From assembly GCA_023101725.1 (NCBI GenBank), contig JALJCO010001138.1, positions 186,001-250,000 on the forward strand: a stretch of 64,000 nt of DNA, in the 5' to 3' direction. Below are positions 8,808-33,299 of this stretch, one piece after another. Position 1 is the first letter of the stretch. The number at the start of each line of letters is the position of its first letter. Below the pieces are notes generated by a model. It ran no database searches. It saw only the letters and a program-made list of their open reading frames with translations, and was not told the DNA's origin. Origin of the DNA: Atherinomorus stipes. Its lineage: Eukaryota; Chordata; Actinopteri; Atheriniformes; Atherinidae. The position numbers and the translations under genes are program-made.

Positions 8808-11800
8808 TGGTTATGCATTAAATTGATGCAAAATCAGGTAGAAATATGTTTTAAGTGTTATTTTTTTTTCAGTGGATGTTGTCAGAACATGTGTTTGTGT
8901 ATCTGGAATGCATTTATTGACAGCCTACCCAACATACCAAAGATTTAATAGTTTTTCACATTTTTTTGATTAAAAAATCATGGTGGCAGACACTAAAATG
9001 GCCACAAATTTTTTATCGCAATATTTCCGGCAGAGCAGACCCTCCAATTATTTGTCCTTAGGGTCTAAGTTATAAGAAAAAACATAAATAAAAATTATAA
9101 CAGGCGATGTCACCGATTTTTTGAGACTTTGGCTTCCTAACTAATACTAATACTAATTTTAAATTACATTTTCATTCCCTCTTCTACTAATTTCTCCCTC
9201 TGTGGGTTGTATTTCCTTTTGTGCTGTCGTCTCTCACAATTGCCACGCTGCAAATCTCAAAACAACCAAAACCTCATTTATAAAGGGGCGTTTCCAACAC
9301 GTTTGGACCCAGTGTCATTTCTACGATCATTATTTGTAAATCACCCGTAAACCATGGTTCAGCCCCTTGCGCAAAATTCTAGATTGCACGGGCAAATTAC
9401 TACACGCAAATTTGAATCTTAGTAGATACAGCCCTATGTCTGTCTAATATACTGTATGCAGGCTTTGCCCACAATAAAAGTGGTGAAAATGACAACAGAT
9501 ATGCAGTTTGACAGGAGAGTCTGTCTTTTAGCAATAACAGGGAACAAAGCAACCCTGGACAGACATTGTTTTTCCTCTACTGTACAATACTGCATGTACA
9601 AAGAAACTCAGAATCATTTTATTTCTTCCAAGCTCTGACCCTTATTCAGTCTCCCTTCCACCACACTGTTCCCTCAAATCCCCCTACTGCACAAATACAG
9701 CCATGTCTTCTGTGAAGCCTCCATGACATTAACACTGACACAGTTCTCTGCTCTGCTGTATGCTGGTCTGTTTGCACAGCTCACTTTGCATTACTACATT
9801 ATGGTATGGACAGTGTGTATTTGCACTGCTTCATGTCGTTTGTTTTTTCCTGCAGGAATAAGTACTCAAGACATGATCTTATCCTAAAATAAATCTATAA
9901 AACTCAGTGATTACGCCACCCAGGAAAGTAGCATTAGTAACCGTTCAAGGCTTTTTCCAGATATCATGAAGTAAAATGAAGAATCCCACAAGGTCATTAC
10001 TGCACCACCAGTGTTATATCCTAGTTTTGAAGCACTGATGATCTTCTTTCATCCAAAGCATGCTAAAAACATTATTTTCCTGTGATTCATTTCTGTCTAC
10101 ACCGAAAGAAAACGGTTTAACACCAACCTATCCATCAGTAAAGTACAGTTGGTCTTATTTCTTCTTTAGAATGAGGGAGGCTAGAAAAGGCTGCATATTT
10201 TAATTACCAAGTCACCAATGTAACATTGCACTTATAGGGACTGCTTGTGTTTTGGGTTTTTTTTTTATCCTCAGAGAGCCCAGATCTAAACAGTTACCCT
10301 CACAGGCCTTAAATTAAGTAAGAAACACAAACTTTGTCCAATGAGATTATCACAGTTGGTCTTTTTCAGTGAAATGGCGTGTATGTAGGTTACTCCTCTC
10401 AACTGTGAGTAATTCTGTGGGTACGATGGTGCGTTCGCAGTCAGACGAATCATTAGCTCTGGCACATAATATGCTACAGAACCATGCATAATGAATGGAG
10501 GAGAGAAAGAGGAGGATTTCTGCGTGATCTCAGTCCCTCCACGTCCACACTTCTAGAAAGTGTGTTCCTGTGTCAGCAGGCTGCTGCAGGATTTTGCATG
10601 CTGCCAATGTCGCGTCTAGAGGAGTGTATGCTTCTTTGGGTTTTTTTGTCTCTCACTGACTATCGCTTTTTTTCCTCTCCAGCATTCATTACAATTCCTC
10701 TCTTTAATCTTATTTTCAACTTTCTGCTTTCCTTCTCTCTGTTTGCATTCATTTATTCCATTGTCTGGCAGGCTCACTCTTCATTAATCTAATGCAGTTT
10801 CCTCACACTCATTTAGCAGTCCTGTGGTGCAAAGCTTTCAGGGACTTTTCATTTGGCCAAACTGTCATTCACCTTGATTCTATAAAGAGAAAAAAATCTG
10901 CAACGTACCCTAAATATAAAAAACAAATAAGGTTCCTTCCTCTGGTATGCCTTTATCCTCCTCTAAGCTAACCAGTGGACCTGCTTACTTCCCTTTTTCT
11001 ACTTTTTATTTGCTGTCTCGCTCAGTTAACAAAGGGAGAATTGAGGTCAATATCTTATCATGATTTGTGTCCTTTCTTGTGGTCGTTAAACAACTAAGCA
11101 CACAGTAAAATGTCCTCAATTCTTCCACGCTGGACTCCCTTTTGTCTACACTGGCAGGTGTTTAGCCACCTGGAAATTATGTTGACAGAGTGTTTTAGAA
11201 ACCCTATAGAGCTTTTGAAAATGTACAGAAATAAAACACCTTTGTGGATAAAAGAGCCATTATAAAGTCAAGGAGCTCCTCCAGAACATTTAGTCCATGT
11301 AGTGATGCACTTTTTATTGATTAGCTCATTTTATGCAGCGCTGATGGTTTTTATGTTCTTTTGACTTTGGGAGATGTTCTCAATGTGAAATTAATCAGAG
11401 GACTCATTAAAATGTTCTGATAAGGATTTAGTCGAGGCTATCTGGTTTTCTTCCATGCCCTGTATATGGCATGTATCTGTTTTCTGTGCATGCTGAAAGT
11501 CGCCTTGCTTTATTAGTAACCAAATCCAGTTTGCAGAAGCCCTGGCTGCATATTCTACACTGGTACAAATTGTAAAATGCAATGGTGGCCTTTAATTTAT
11601 TGCTGTGTGAGCACTCAGTGATGCACAGTTTAAACCAATGAGACAGAAACACACATGGGCTTTTCTTATAGCCCCTTGCGTCATTGAATGCATCAGATTT
11701 TCAAGCTATTTTATTAAAGTTGGATTAAATGTAAATGAGTACTGCTGATATTGTAATGTAAGATGCAAATTACATAATGCATTCCAGCAGAGTGAGCTCA

Positions 11801-12944
11801 GTTCACTTTGCATCAACAGTAGGAGGCATACTCGAGCATTAACATCATTAATTCAGATTTAGTTCAATGACAAACACATATATATTCTCATATTTAAATC
11901 TCTAATAAATCCCACCATCGTTTTTTGTTTGTTTGTTTTTTCATGTTGCATTAAGTTTAATTGTTTTCCTATAACAACTCTATTATGACACTGCCACTGA
12001 ACCTGAAAATAAGACTGCCTTAGGCTGTTAGTCTCTCCAGTGGTCAAAAAGTATGTTCATCATCATCTCATCTTTATTCATATCTGCTTAATTTTGGAAG
12101 GCTGTTGGTTTCACCTGGTGCTTTGATTATTTGCTGCTGATAACTTATTAATTTTCTAGTCTTTTTTTATATTGTATAGCAATTTATTTTCTGTATAATG
12201 ACAGTAAAATGTCTTGAAAATAAAAAATAGATTGGTTTGCCCCAAAAGTAATGAATAAATCATGTTTAGTTTTTATGTTTTAAGCAGTTGCAAAAGCAGT
12301 AGCAAAAGGAAAAAAAATGTCAAGCTTATTACAGCTTCTTATGTTTAAATATTTTCCTTTTAATAGTAAACAGAATAACTGTCTTTCAACTGCAAACTAT
12401 AAACAAGAACAGAATAAATTGATTTATGTAAATATATAAATAAAGGAAAGGTTACAATTTACAGATTAAACTAAATATACAGTATGGAATAGGAGTGAAA
12501 ATGTGTTATAATGATTGATTGTCAAATCATTCTAAATTAAATCTCTTTATGGGAATTATTACTTACACAATCTGTCCAGGATGTACCTGATAGCTGCTGA
12601 TGTAATGTTCTCTTACTCTTCAAGATATATATTTTTTTAGCTTATTTTAACTCCTTCTTTCTTTTTAGAAAAGAATGGCTTTCTTTTTTTTAAAACACTG
12701 TGATTAAAGTAACACAGTTGGACAGATTAGTTTTCCTTAAACATGCTGAAATGTTCCTCCTTAGCCTTTCTATTAAAAAACTGTAAGATTTTCATGTTAA
12801 CTAACATTTTTTATCATCAGAGTTATGTCTCCAATGGGGCATGCCAAACATTTCGGGCCCCAGCAGAGATGAACAAACTTGTCTGACCCATGAATGTGCT
12901 CCCACCATTCATTCAATCCTAAAGATTTGCTCCAATAGCAAACT

Positions 12945-12970
12945 TAAAAAAAAAAAAAAAAAAAAAAAAA
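12945..12970. repeat. Poly(A) tract
   Basis: About 26 consecutive A, possibly a retroposon tail. No upstream retroposon body was recognised. Confidence 0.85.
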
Positions 12971-13540
12971 CCTGGGATGCTACTCATGGAGTTTAATGTA
13001 TGTAGCTCCTTTGTACTCCTTATGCTGTCACAGAAAATCAGATTTTTATCAGTAACTCCAGTGCCAAGTCTAAAGCAGTTGCAGGTCTAAATAGCTCACT
13101 GTCTATGGTGTCATTTCCCTCACAGTATATCATTTTTCATCTAGATTAAAGGGACTAGAGGCAAGATTAAGAAACGAAACTTGCGACTGGCGCTTCAGGT
13201 AACTGCAGCCACGAGCCAAGCCGTCACGGGAGCGTGCACAAACTGAAGCTATAATGTTGTTTACTACGCTTTTTCTTTATAGTTACACTTTTTAGTGTCT
13301 TTCAGTTGATCTGGATCGTTTGCTGACAGCAGAAGAATCCATTACTAGCTAACGTCAGTGCTGCGAGATTCAGAGAATGACTGGATCAGCTAAAAAACGC
13401 TTCTGTCCACTTGTCCAACTCAGGGGACTGCGGGGGAGGCTCAATTTCACCCAGAGGTGGCATATGCCTTAAAGTCATACTAACTGATTTTTTTTTCAGT
13501 TCCTTTGATAATTTCCCAGGTTCCCAGGATGATTTAGATA

Positions 13541-13669
<129 letters not shown>

Positions 13670-13693
13670 CATATATATATGTACACACAGGTA

Positions 13694-15223
13694 GTACCCC
13701 AAAAATTTGAATATCCTGAAAAAGTTCATGTATTTCCATAATTCAACTTAAAAGGTGCAATTTACATATTGTATAGACAAATAAGATGTAAATCAATATA
13801 TTTCAAGCTTTTATTTGTTTGGATGTTGCTGATTAGAAGTTGCAGCTTAAGAAAACCTCAATTTCAAAAACTCAAAACATTAGAATACTGCATAAAATCA
13901 ATCAGAGAAGGGTTTTAAATGCAAAAATATCAGGCCTCCTAAAGTAAAATCTTGCATCTGTACTTAGTACTTGGTGGGGGCCCCTTTAATGACTGCCTTG
14001 ACCCAGCGTGGCATGGATGCTACCAGCTTGTGGCATATCTCAGGTGTTATGGAAGACCAGCATGCTTCAATCACAGCCCTGAGCTCTTCTCTATTGTTTT
14101 GTCTCTTTCTTTAGTTTTTTCTTGATAATGCCCCACAGATTTTCAATGGGGTTCAGGTCAGGTGAGTTTGTGGGCCAATCAAGCATGGTAATCCCATGGT
14201 TGTTGAACCAGGATTTTGTAGTTTAGGCAGTGTGGGCAGGTGCCAAGTCCTGCTGGAAAATAAAGTCTGCATCCCCATACAGCTGGTCCACTGAAGCAAG
14301 CATGAAGTGCTCCAAAGTGTCCTGGTAGACGGCTGCATTTGTGCTGGACTTAATGAAGCACAGAGGACCAACACCAGCAGCTGACATGGATCCCCAGGTC
14401 ATCACAGACTGGGGAAACTAAACACTGAACTTCATGCATCTTCTATCTAGTGCCTCTTCAGTCTTCCTCCAGACTCTGGGACCTTTGTTTCCAAATGAGA
14501 TGCAAAACTTGCTCTCATCAGAAAAGAGGACTTTTGACCACTGGGCAACAGACCAGTCCTTCTTTTCTCTAGCCCAGCTAAGGCGCTTCTGGCATTGCTT
14601 GCTGTTGAGGAGTGGCTTGACAGAAGGAATTCCACATTTGAAGCCCATGCCCAGCATCCGATTGCGTGTTGTTTCCCTTGAAGCAGTAACTCCAGCCTCA
14701 GTCCATTCCTTATGAAGTTCCTCCACACTTTTGAAAGGCCCTTTCCTGACCTGGATCCCCAGGCTGCGATCAGCCCTCCAGCTTGTACACCGTTTTCTTC
14801 CACACTTCTTCCTTCCACTTAACTGTCCATGAATGTGCTTTGAGACAGCACTCTGAGAACATCCAGCTTCTTTTGCTATCACTTTTGTGTCTTTCCCACC
14901 TTGTGCAGGGAGTCAATGATGGTTTTCTGCACAACAGTCAGACCAGCAGTCTTCCCCATGGTTGTGAATTCTTCTAAACCAAGACAGACTTTTTAAAGGC
15001 TCAGGGCACTTATGGAGATGTTTTGGATTACTTACCTGATTAGACTGTGACACTGAGCCTACAATACTGGAGCTTTTCACAGTATTCTAAACAATGTTCA
15101 TGCGCATCTAAAAGTTTAGAGAAAGTCTAATTCAGTTCACTTGGACAAGTCGCAGTGGATTTTAAGTTCATTCTGACATCATACAAAAAATATATATATT
15201 CCTAACTTTTTGTGAGTAGTGTA
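13694..15223 (-). mobile_element. Tc1/mariner element with diverged terminal repeats
   Basis: The left terminus (TACCCCAAAAATTTGAATAT, 13695-13714) and the reverse complement of the right terminus (TACTCACAAAAAGTTAGGAA) are related but diverged. A full-length minus-strand transposase remnant lies between them. TA dinucleotides flank both ends, but the right side is embedded in TATATA, so the exact base is uncertain. Confidence 0.8.
13964..14959 (-). pseudogene. Tc1-like transposase pseudogene
   Basis: The minus-strand start ATG is at 14957-14959 (MGKTAGLTVVQKTIIDS), and the original stop at 13964-13966 (APTKY then stop). The DNA-binding part includes IAKEAGCSQSAVSKHIHG. The catalytic part includes SDESKF (first Asp), FQQDLAPAHTA (second Asp) and DLNPIENLW (Glu). 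It is broken by a frameshift after codon 26 (near 14885), an in-frame TAG at 14418-14420, an in-frame TAA at 14223-14225 and a further frameshift near 14090. These are single small lesions spread over an otherwise full-length gene, so it decayed in place after a complete insertion. Confidence 0.9.
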
Positions 15224-15740
15224 TATATGTAGCCATTTTGACAACCCATTCCGGCTCGCTGTACTTTCTTTCCAACTTTCATGGCATATCAACTCACACC
15301 GGAAACAGTTCAGACCCGCCCCTCTGCATGCTGTGCGTTCACATGCTTTGACAGCAGAGTACCATACTGCTCCTGTGCTGCTGGAGGCAGCAATGCAGCT
15401 TCAATTAAGAAATTATTCCGTTGTCATTATCATCACACACTATTGCGATCATCAAAATTTTTACTGTTGGCCAAACTTTTATAGTTTCTCTCATATTCTG
15501 TTTATACCACCCACCCCTTGTTTGTTGCATCCAAGCACATGCTCACAGGCAGGAGATTGTTTTTTGAGAAATAAGTTACTTTACTGATGAAACCGAGGCA
15601 AACCACACTATCTGTTTAGATAATGTGGTTTTAAAGGGGCCAATGGGGCATGGGTGGGTGTGGTTGTGGAATTATGGGTGGGTGTGAGAAAAGGATGGAT
15701 GTGAGTGTGTGCTTTTATTGATCTTGGTTTATGTAAGTTT

Positions 15741-15820
15741 TTTTATTATGTGAAGCACTTTGTATTGTTTTTATGCTCGAAAAGTGCTATAGAAATAAAG
15801 TTTGATTTGATTTGATTTGA
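15741..15820 (+). repeat. 3' tail of a LINE/SINE-type retroposon with (TTTGA)n
   Basis: The sequence GCACTTTGTATTG, then AAAGTGCTATAGAAATAAAG, then four TTTGA units. This is the usual 3' terminus of fish L2-type retroposons. The upstream body was not recognised. Confidence 0.6.
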
Positions 15821-16638
15821 AGGCATCGTTCAGAAAATGTAAATCCAGGAACTACGCAGATTGATGGTTACAGAGGATCTACTTAAAAAAAAATAAATAA
15901 AAAAATAAAAACCTAGTAGTACTGAGGTAGGTGATGTCAAGAAGAAAACGAGCTTAACAATACAATATAGCATACACAAAGTATAACAGCTTGATGTGTT
16001 GGTGCACTGTCAATTGTTTGGTATATGCTAAGATAAAAACATGCCATACATGCATGAAAGAAAGACTATACATCTCCAGTTCAAGTATGTAAATATATAC
16101 AGCAATGTGACGGATTAACAGATGAATGTGTGCAAGATTAAACTGAGGACTGATCGAGTCAGAGGCAGTGTCTATATGTTTGATCATCTGGTTCATTGAG
16201 TTTTTGCAAAAGTTGCACAAGAATGATATGAAATGTACATTCTGTGGTTGGAACAGGAGGCACAGCGTTATTTATGCAGAAACGCTGTGAAAAGTGGAAC
16301 TCTTACAACATCACAGCTCTGCTGCACAGCTGATACTATTCAGCTTCTGCATGAGGAGTGGGCAGTACAATAAAAGCACAGAGGGAGACTAGAAATAGGA
16401 GAGCGTAGGAGACAAGCTTCCACAATAACCAACACTGTACAGATGTACTCACTATGAAGTAAGGACAAAATTCATCCCCTGTGCCAAATACTGTAAATGT
16501 GTGATTGCTTCTCATATAGGCAGAGTAACCGGTTTGTTATCTTGCTGACAGAGAGGACAAGGTCAAATGGCTGCATTATCAGCTCATGGACAGGATGTTT
16601 AGCACTTTATGACTAAAGAGGTCCTTTCTCTCTTTCAG
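15821..16638. other. Probable asic1 intron, no other feature
   Basis: The stretch ends in a pyrimidine-rich acceptor (CTCTCTTTCAG) directly before the first visible asic1 exon. I searched by eye for the preceding exon and did not find it. Confidence 0.5.
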
Positions 16639-27143
<10,505 letters not shown>

Positions 27144-27978
27144 GCAGACCCTGGTGATGCATCAAAGTGCGTGTTATGCAACCAAAGCCAACAATACAGC
27201 AAGAACTATCCCACGCACGGACGGTGAGGAACCGACGCGACGTCTAAAAAGAGGCACTTTTTACATAAAAACTGAGGAAAACAGACAAATCAAACATGAT
27301 TAAGAATTTTCACAAAAGGCCAAGTGAAGAGGAAGCCCTGTATATTGGGTGGAAAAAATTATCTGTTGATTTTTATGGGACATTTCATGCAGCATTCAAA
27401 ACGATTTGTTTTCTCTTCTGGAATACTGCCGCAAAGGATGTTCATGGAAAAATCTTGCCAACTCAAACCACTCTTACAGAGAATGAAAAAAAAAAGGCAT
27501 AAATGATTAATGAAAGATGTACAGTTATCTCACCATAAACAGCAGATCAGAAAAAGAGCCCTCATGCCTTTACAGTTTATAACACAGGTGGTTCTAATGA
27601 ACGAAACACCTGCTAATGTGACTATATTCATACTGCTTACTCTACTGTACATGTAGCAACATGCGTATGTGTTGCGACTCATCATAAACCCACAGCCGTG
27701 TAGTTTGTTTGAGAATGTATTTTGGTTCACAGTGAGTGTAGTCAGGACACGACGGGAAACTTTCAGGGGTTCGCGGCGGCAGTGGTGAAGGTGCATCATC
27801 AGTTGTTTCAAATGTGCCGCTAAAAATTTCAGGCCTCATCATCATGTAAGTGCATGCTTGTATTTGTCCAGTGCATGTTTTTCATTTCATTTCTACTTTT
27901 GATTTCTATATCTTTATATTAAAATCTATCTATTGATATCTATCTATCTATATACATACATGTGTGTGTACATATATA
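27144..27978 (+). other. asic1 3' untranslated region and flank
   Basis: The sequence after the asic1 stop is unremarkable. An ATTAAA hexamer lies near 27919, but no strong AATAAA is seen within 800 bp, so the cleavage site is undetermined. ATCT microsatellite units occur at about 27925-27950. Confidence 0.4.
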
Positions 27979-28353
27979 CAGTGGGTACGGAAAGTATTCA
28001 GACCCCTTTAAACTTTTCACACTTTGTTTCATTGCAGCCATTTGCCAAAATCGAAAATGTTCATTTTATTTCTCATTATTGTACACTGAGCACCCCATCT
28101 TGACAGAAAAAAACAGAAATGTAGAAATTTTTGCAATTTATTGAAAAAGAAAAACTGAAATATCACATGGTCATAAGTGTTCAGACCCTTTGCAGTGACA
28201 TTCATATTTAACTCACAGGCTGTCCATTTCTTCTGATCCTCCTTGAGATCGTTCTACTCCTTCATTGGAATCCAGCTGTGTTTAATTAAACTGATTGGAC
28301 TTGATTAGGAAAGGCACACACCTGTCTATACAAGATCTTATATCTCACAGTGC

Positions 28354-29349
28354 ATGTCAGAACAAATGAGAATCATGAGGTCAAAGGAGCTTAGATCTGG
28401 CCAAGGTTACAAAAGAATTTCTGCAGCACTAAAGGTTCCTAAGAGCACGGTTGCCTCCATAGTCCTTAAATGGAAGAAGTTTGGGGCGAACATATACAGA
28501 CCCGGCCATCCAGCCAAACTGAGCAATTGTGGCAGAAGAGCCTTGGTGAGAGAGGTAGAAGAACCCAAAGATCACTGTGGCTGAGCTCCAGAGATGCAGT
28601 AGGGAGATGGAGAAAGTTCCACAAAGTCAACCTTTCATTGCAGCCTCCACCAGTCGGGGCTTTATGGCAGAGTGGCCTGATGGAAGCCTCTCCTCATTAC
28701 AAGACATATGAAAGCCCACATACAGTTTGCCAAAAAACACATGAAGGACTCCCAGACTGTGAGAAATATGATTCTCTGGTCTGATGAGACCAAGATTGAA
28801 CTTTTTGGAGTTAATTCTAAGCAGTATGTGTGGAGAAAACCAGGCACTGCTCATCACCAGCCCAATACGATCCCAACAGTGAAACATGGTGGTGGCAGCA
28901 TTATGCTATGGGGGTGTTTTTCAGCTGCAGGGACAGGACGACTGGTTGCAATTGAAGGAAAGATTAATGCGGCCAAGTACAGAGAGATCCTGGAAGAAAA
29001 CCTCTTCCAGAGTGCTCAGGACCTCCGACTGGACCGAAGGTTCACCTTCCAACAAGACAATGACCCTCAGCACACAGCTAAAATAACAAAGGAGTGGCTT
29101 CAGAACAACTCTGGGACCATTCTTGACTGGCCCAGCCAGAGCCCTGACTTAAACCCAATTGAGCATCTCTGGAGAGACCTGAAAATAGCTGTCCACCAAT
29201 GTTCACCATCCAACCTGACAGAACTGGATAGGATCTGCAAGTAAGAATGGCAGAGGATCCCCAAATCCAGGTGTGAAAAACTTGTTGCATCGTTCCCAAG
29301 GAGACTCATGGCTGTACGAGCTCAAAAGGGTGCTTCTACACAGTATTGA
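28354..29349 (+). pseudogene. Tc1-like DD34E transposase pseudogene
   Basis: The N-terminal helix-turn-helix part (MSEQMRIMRSKELRSGQGYK, then ISAALKVPKSTVASIVLKW) is intact up to about 28560. Frameshifts and stops disrupt 28560-28707. From 28708 the catalytic domain is continuous, with ILWSDETKI (Asp 1), FTFQQDNDPQHTAKI (Asp 2) and SPDLNPIEHLW (Glu). An in-frame TAA at 29242-29244 precedes the last 35 codons, which end GASTQY and TGA at 29347-29349. All three catalytic residues survive but the protein is not made whole. Confidence 0.92.
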
Positions 29350-29453
29350 GCAAAGGGTCTGAATACTTATGACTATGTGATAATTCAGATTTTCTTTTTT
29401 AATAAATTTGCAAAAATTTCTACATTTCTGTTTTTTTCTGTCAAGATGGGGTG

Positions 29454-29995
<542 letters not shown>

Positions 29996-30117
29996 CAGTG
30001 TACAATAATGAGAAATAAAATGTACTTTTTCGATTTTGGCAAATGGCTGCAATGAAACAAAGTGTGAAAAGTTTAAAGGAGTCTGAATGCTTTCCACACC
30101 CACGGTATATATGTATA

Positions 30118-30123
30118 TAAATG

Positions 30124-30203
<80 letters not shown>

Positions 30204-30222
30204 TATATACACACACATACTC
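30118..30222. repeat. (TA)n(CA)n microsatellite
   Basis: About 28 TA units followed by CA units and mixed TA/CA. It abuts the right end of the Tc1 element. Confidence 0.95.
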
Positions 30223-33200
30223 ATAATTACCAAGTTTGCCTCAGTGATAAGCAGGAAAAGGAAGACGAAACAGTTCATATATTTCTGTGTGTGTGCGTGT
30301 GTGTGTTAAAGAGGATGAAAGTGTTTTTGGGCTACCCAGCCAGGTGAGTGTTTGCTGTTGATTGTGCAGATGGATGAGCCACATCTGATTTCGTTTTTCA
30401 ACGTTGGCGTTTTTCATCATCACATGTGCCCGATGAGTCGAAAAATCTTCACTCGGCTTCATTTAATCTCAACCTCAAGATGAAGAGATTTTGAGATAAA
30501 ATTTGTTTTGTTTTTTTTTTCTCTCTCTCTTTTTTCTTACTCTAAGAGTTGATTGATAAATTCCTTGGAGCTTTGTGGGGCTGTCAAAATTTTTATGTAT
30601 CTGTGTTCTAGTTGCAAAAGTCTTATCAAAGCACAATACCACCAGTATGTAGAGATGACGTAAAAGAAAATGTACTATTGATATATTGTCATATTATTAA
30701 TATCGTGTTGATCCAACTGTTTTTTGCATTGTTTTGTTTTTTTCTTTCAGATGAAACATACTCGATATTGCCTGTCTCCATCCTCGGGGTTATAGGCTGG
30801 TCTATTTAGTTATCAAAGTATAAATAAAATGTATATATCATTTTGGAAAACTGCTTGTCTTCTGAGGTTTTCTTCCTATCCCTGTATTTACTCCCTGGAG
30901 CCTTTATGAGGCAAACAGAGACAATGGATTTTTCATTTCCAGATAGTGTGCAAATGCTCATTTTTAACCACGAGTGTATCTCAAAAATCTGATTAAACAT
31001 CATCCAAGGCAATTTGTTATTTCTTTTTTCCTCTAATCAACATGTAATCTTTCTGCCTTGAACACTGTCTTGGAAATGAATCAGTATTAAGAAAGGAGTT
31101 TAAGGGCAGGATTGTAGTATTAAATTAGATATTGCTTATCTATTTAAACCATTCATTTGTACAAAACTAAAGCAGCTGCAGGCCACAGTATTGGTGTTTT
31201 TTCCACCTTCTACGGGTTGAAATGTAATTACAGTTTCTGCTGCCGGATGACAAAAGGATGGATGAGAAATATCCTGCACAGCCAATACAAGTTTAATCAA
31301 GATTGTCAATCAGCCAAGCAGCTGCTCATTCTGGGTGACTTCTCTCGTTTTCTGCAGTAGAAAAGCAGCTCTGTGATGCATGACCCTGTGAATATTACAG
31401 CCCTTAAACAAAAATCTTGTTTGTCGCTTGGTCAGCTGCACGTCGGTCCACCGCTACTGCAAATCAAGGGTCATTCGAGGATGAGAAGTTTACTTTTGCC
31501 TTATAATTCTTTCAAGATTTCTTTTAGTGAGAAAGCACACATCAGCGTTGTTCATCGGATGTCAGTGAGCATTCATTTTTCATTATTTCAGAGGCAAAAC
31601 CTCAGCTGGTAACCGCACATAAATATGCAAGCTTAAAGCTCAAATTAGTTATGAAGAATGTGTTGGATCTGGTAAAGGCTTTCCTGTTTTGAATGTCTGA
31701 AACGTGACTTTGTCCACTGGTGGTTTTATTATTTTTAGCTGCAAAAATAACAAATTAGTCAAATGAGGCTGTTCATTTCTGGCTGGCATTTGTGTTTTTG
31801 TCTAAGCGACTACCAGCAACTCAGAGGAGTGAAAGGCGGGTCAGGATACAGGAGAGCTGTCTGCCAGCGACAGAAATCCTGCAGGAGACGCTTGCTGCAT
31901 CCTGATAAGTCTTCACGGGTAAGGCAGGTGGAGGGGCTGCGTGGGAGGTGGCAACACCAGCAGGAGTTCAGACAAACTGAAATTCTTCCCTAAAAATTTT
32001 AGATTGGCATGACTTTCCTTCTTAATTGCTGCGTTTCCCTGAGATTTTAGCAGAATCTAAAAATTGTGGCAGTAGCATCTCCACTCTTTTTGTGAGGTTT
32101 CATCATCATGTGGCTCATTCCCTCCTAAGTATGAAGATCAAAGATGACTGATCCTTCCTCTGCTCTCACCTTGCCGGTTGACACAGCCAATCTGCAGACA
32201 ATGTAAGTAGCAGATGCTCCTGTAATGAGATCTATTCCAAACTGTCTGCCCTTCTTAAAAGACTGGAACACCCTCAGCTAATCACCGCAGGCAGCTGGCT
32301 GTAATCTACAGGGGGCCGTTTATACACAAGGAGTCGCAAATATTTGTTGTTTTACTTTAATGAGACTCATGTTTTCACCCACATCTGACAGTTTAATCTT
32401 GCCGTCTTCCGTCACGGAACATGCGCTCGCGGGCAGACTCTTTTCAAATGAGCGCTAATATCCTCTTAATCTTGTTATTGCCTCTTATTATCGACTCTGA
32501 CACAGATATTACACTCCTGGTGCACAATTCCTCTGCATATTGGGCTTTATTGTGTCACTCCCAATATGAACTCAGGCAAAAAAATCAATGGGTCAGGATT
32601 GAGCTACCTGTGTTTCATTGTACACTCAGTTAGTTGTACCAGCCGCAATATCTTTTTTTCACCCTGTTATTTGTTTTCCTGTCATTACAGAACTGATTTT
32701 GTTGTTTAGAAATAAATTTGACCTCAATTTGAAAATGATGGTATTTGAGGTAATGAAGTAGCCTAGACTGAATTTTTAACTTCCATCTCATGGTGAAGTA
32801 TACTTTCAAAATGTATTAGGTAAGACATTAATGGAAAATGAATAAACAAATAGCTCACAACCTCAATTCCGAAACAAGATGCTGTATAAGTGTAAATAAA
32901 TACAATGTCATGATTTCCAGCTCCTAAACTAATACTTTTGCCCCCCAGTTGAACAAAAACAACATATTAGATGTTGGAACAGACATTTTACCATTTCATG
33001 GAAAATAAAAATGTTTGTGCTCATTTTGAGTTTGATGGCAGCAATTCTCCTCGAGCAAGTTGGGGCAGCAAAAGGCTGGAAAAGTTCTTGGCACAAATAA
33101 AAAAAAACTGGAAGAGCATTTGACTAATAATTAAGTTATATGTCAAAAGGTGATGGTCAGTAAGTTAGCCGTGTATAAAAGGAGCTTTTCAGTGAGGCAG

Positions 33201-33295
33201 AGCCTCTAGATGTAAAGCTTCACTAATCTCTGACAAACTTTAAATTTGTGGAACAGTTTCAGAAAAATGTTCCTTAATTTGAAATATAGAAGACT
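30223..33295. other. 3 kb intergenic, nothing recognised
   Basis: There are no frames longer than background and no repeat ends. An AATAAA lies near 30822, after a T-rich stretch, and could serve a long asic1 3' end; this is unsupported otherwise. Confidence 0.5.
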
Positions 33296-33299
33296 TTAA

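Larger units (their letters stand above)
6976..13540. other. 6.5 kb without a recognisable gene
   Basis: AT-rich sequence with stop codons in all frames and no exon I can match to a family. It may be upstream intron or 5' flank of asic1, because that gene's N-terminal exons are not in the window. It contains two perfect or near-perfect hairpins (7807-7845, 8106-8145), an 18-nt poly(G) (8790-8807) and a poly(A) tract (12945-12970). Confidence 0.6.

Noticed and set aside
10484..10792. 102-codon frame upstream of asic1
   Set aside because: Hydrophobic pyrimidine-rich translation with no match to the asic1 N-terminus or any family I know.
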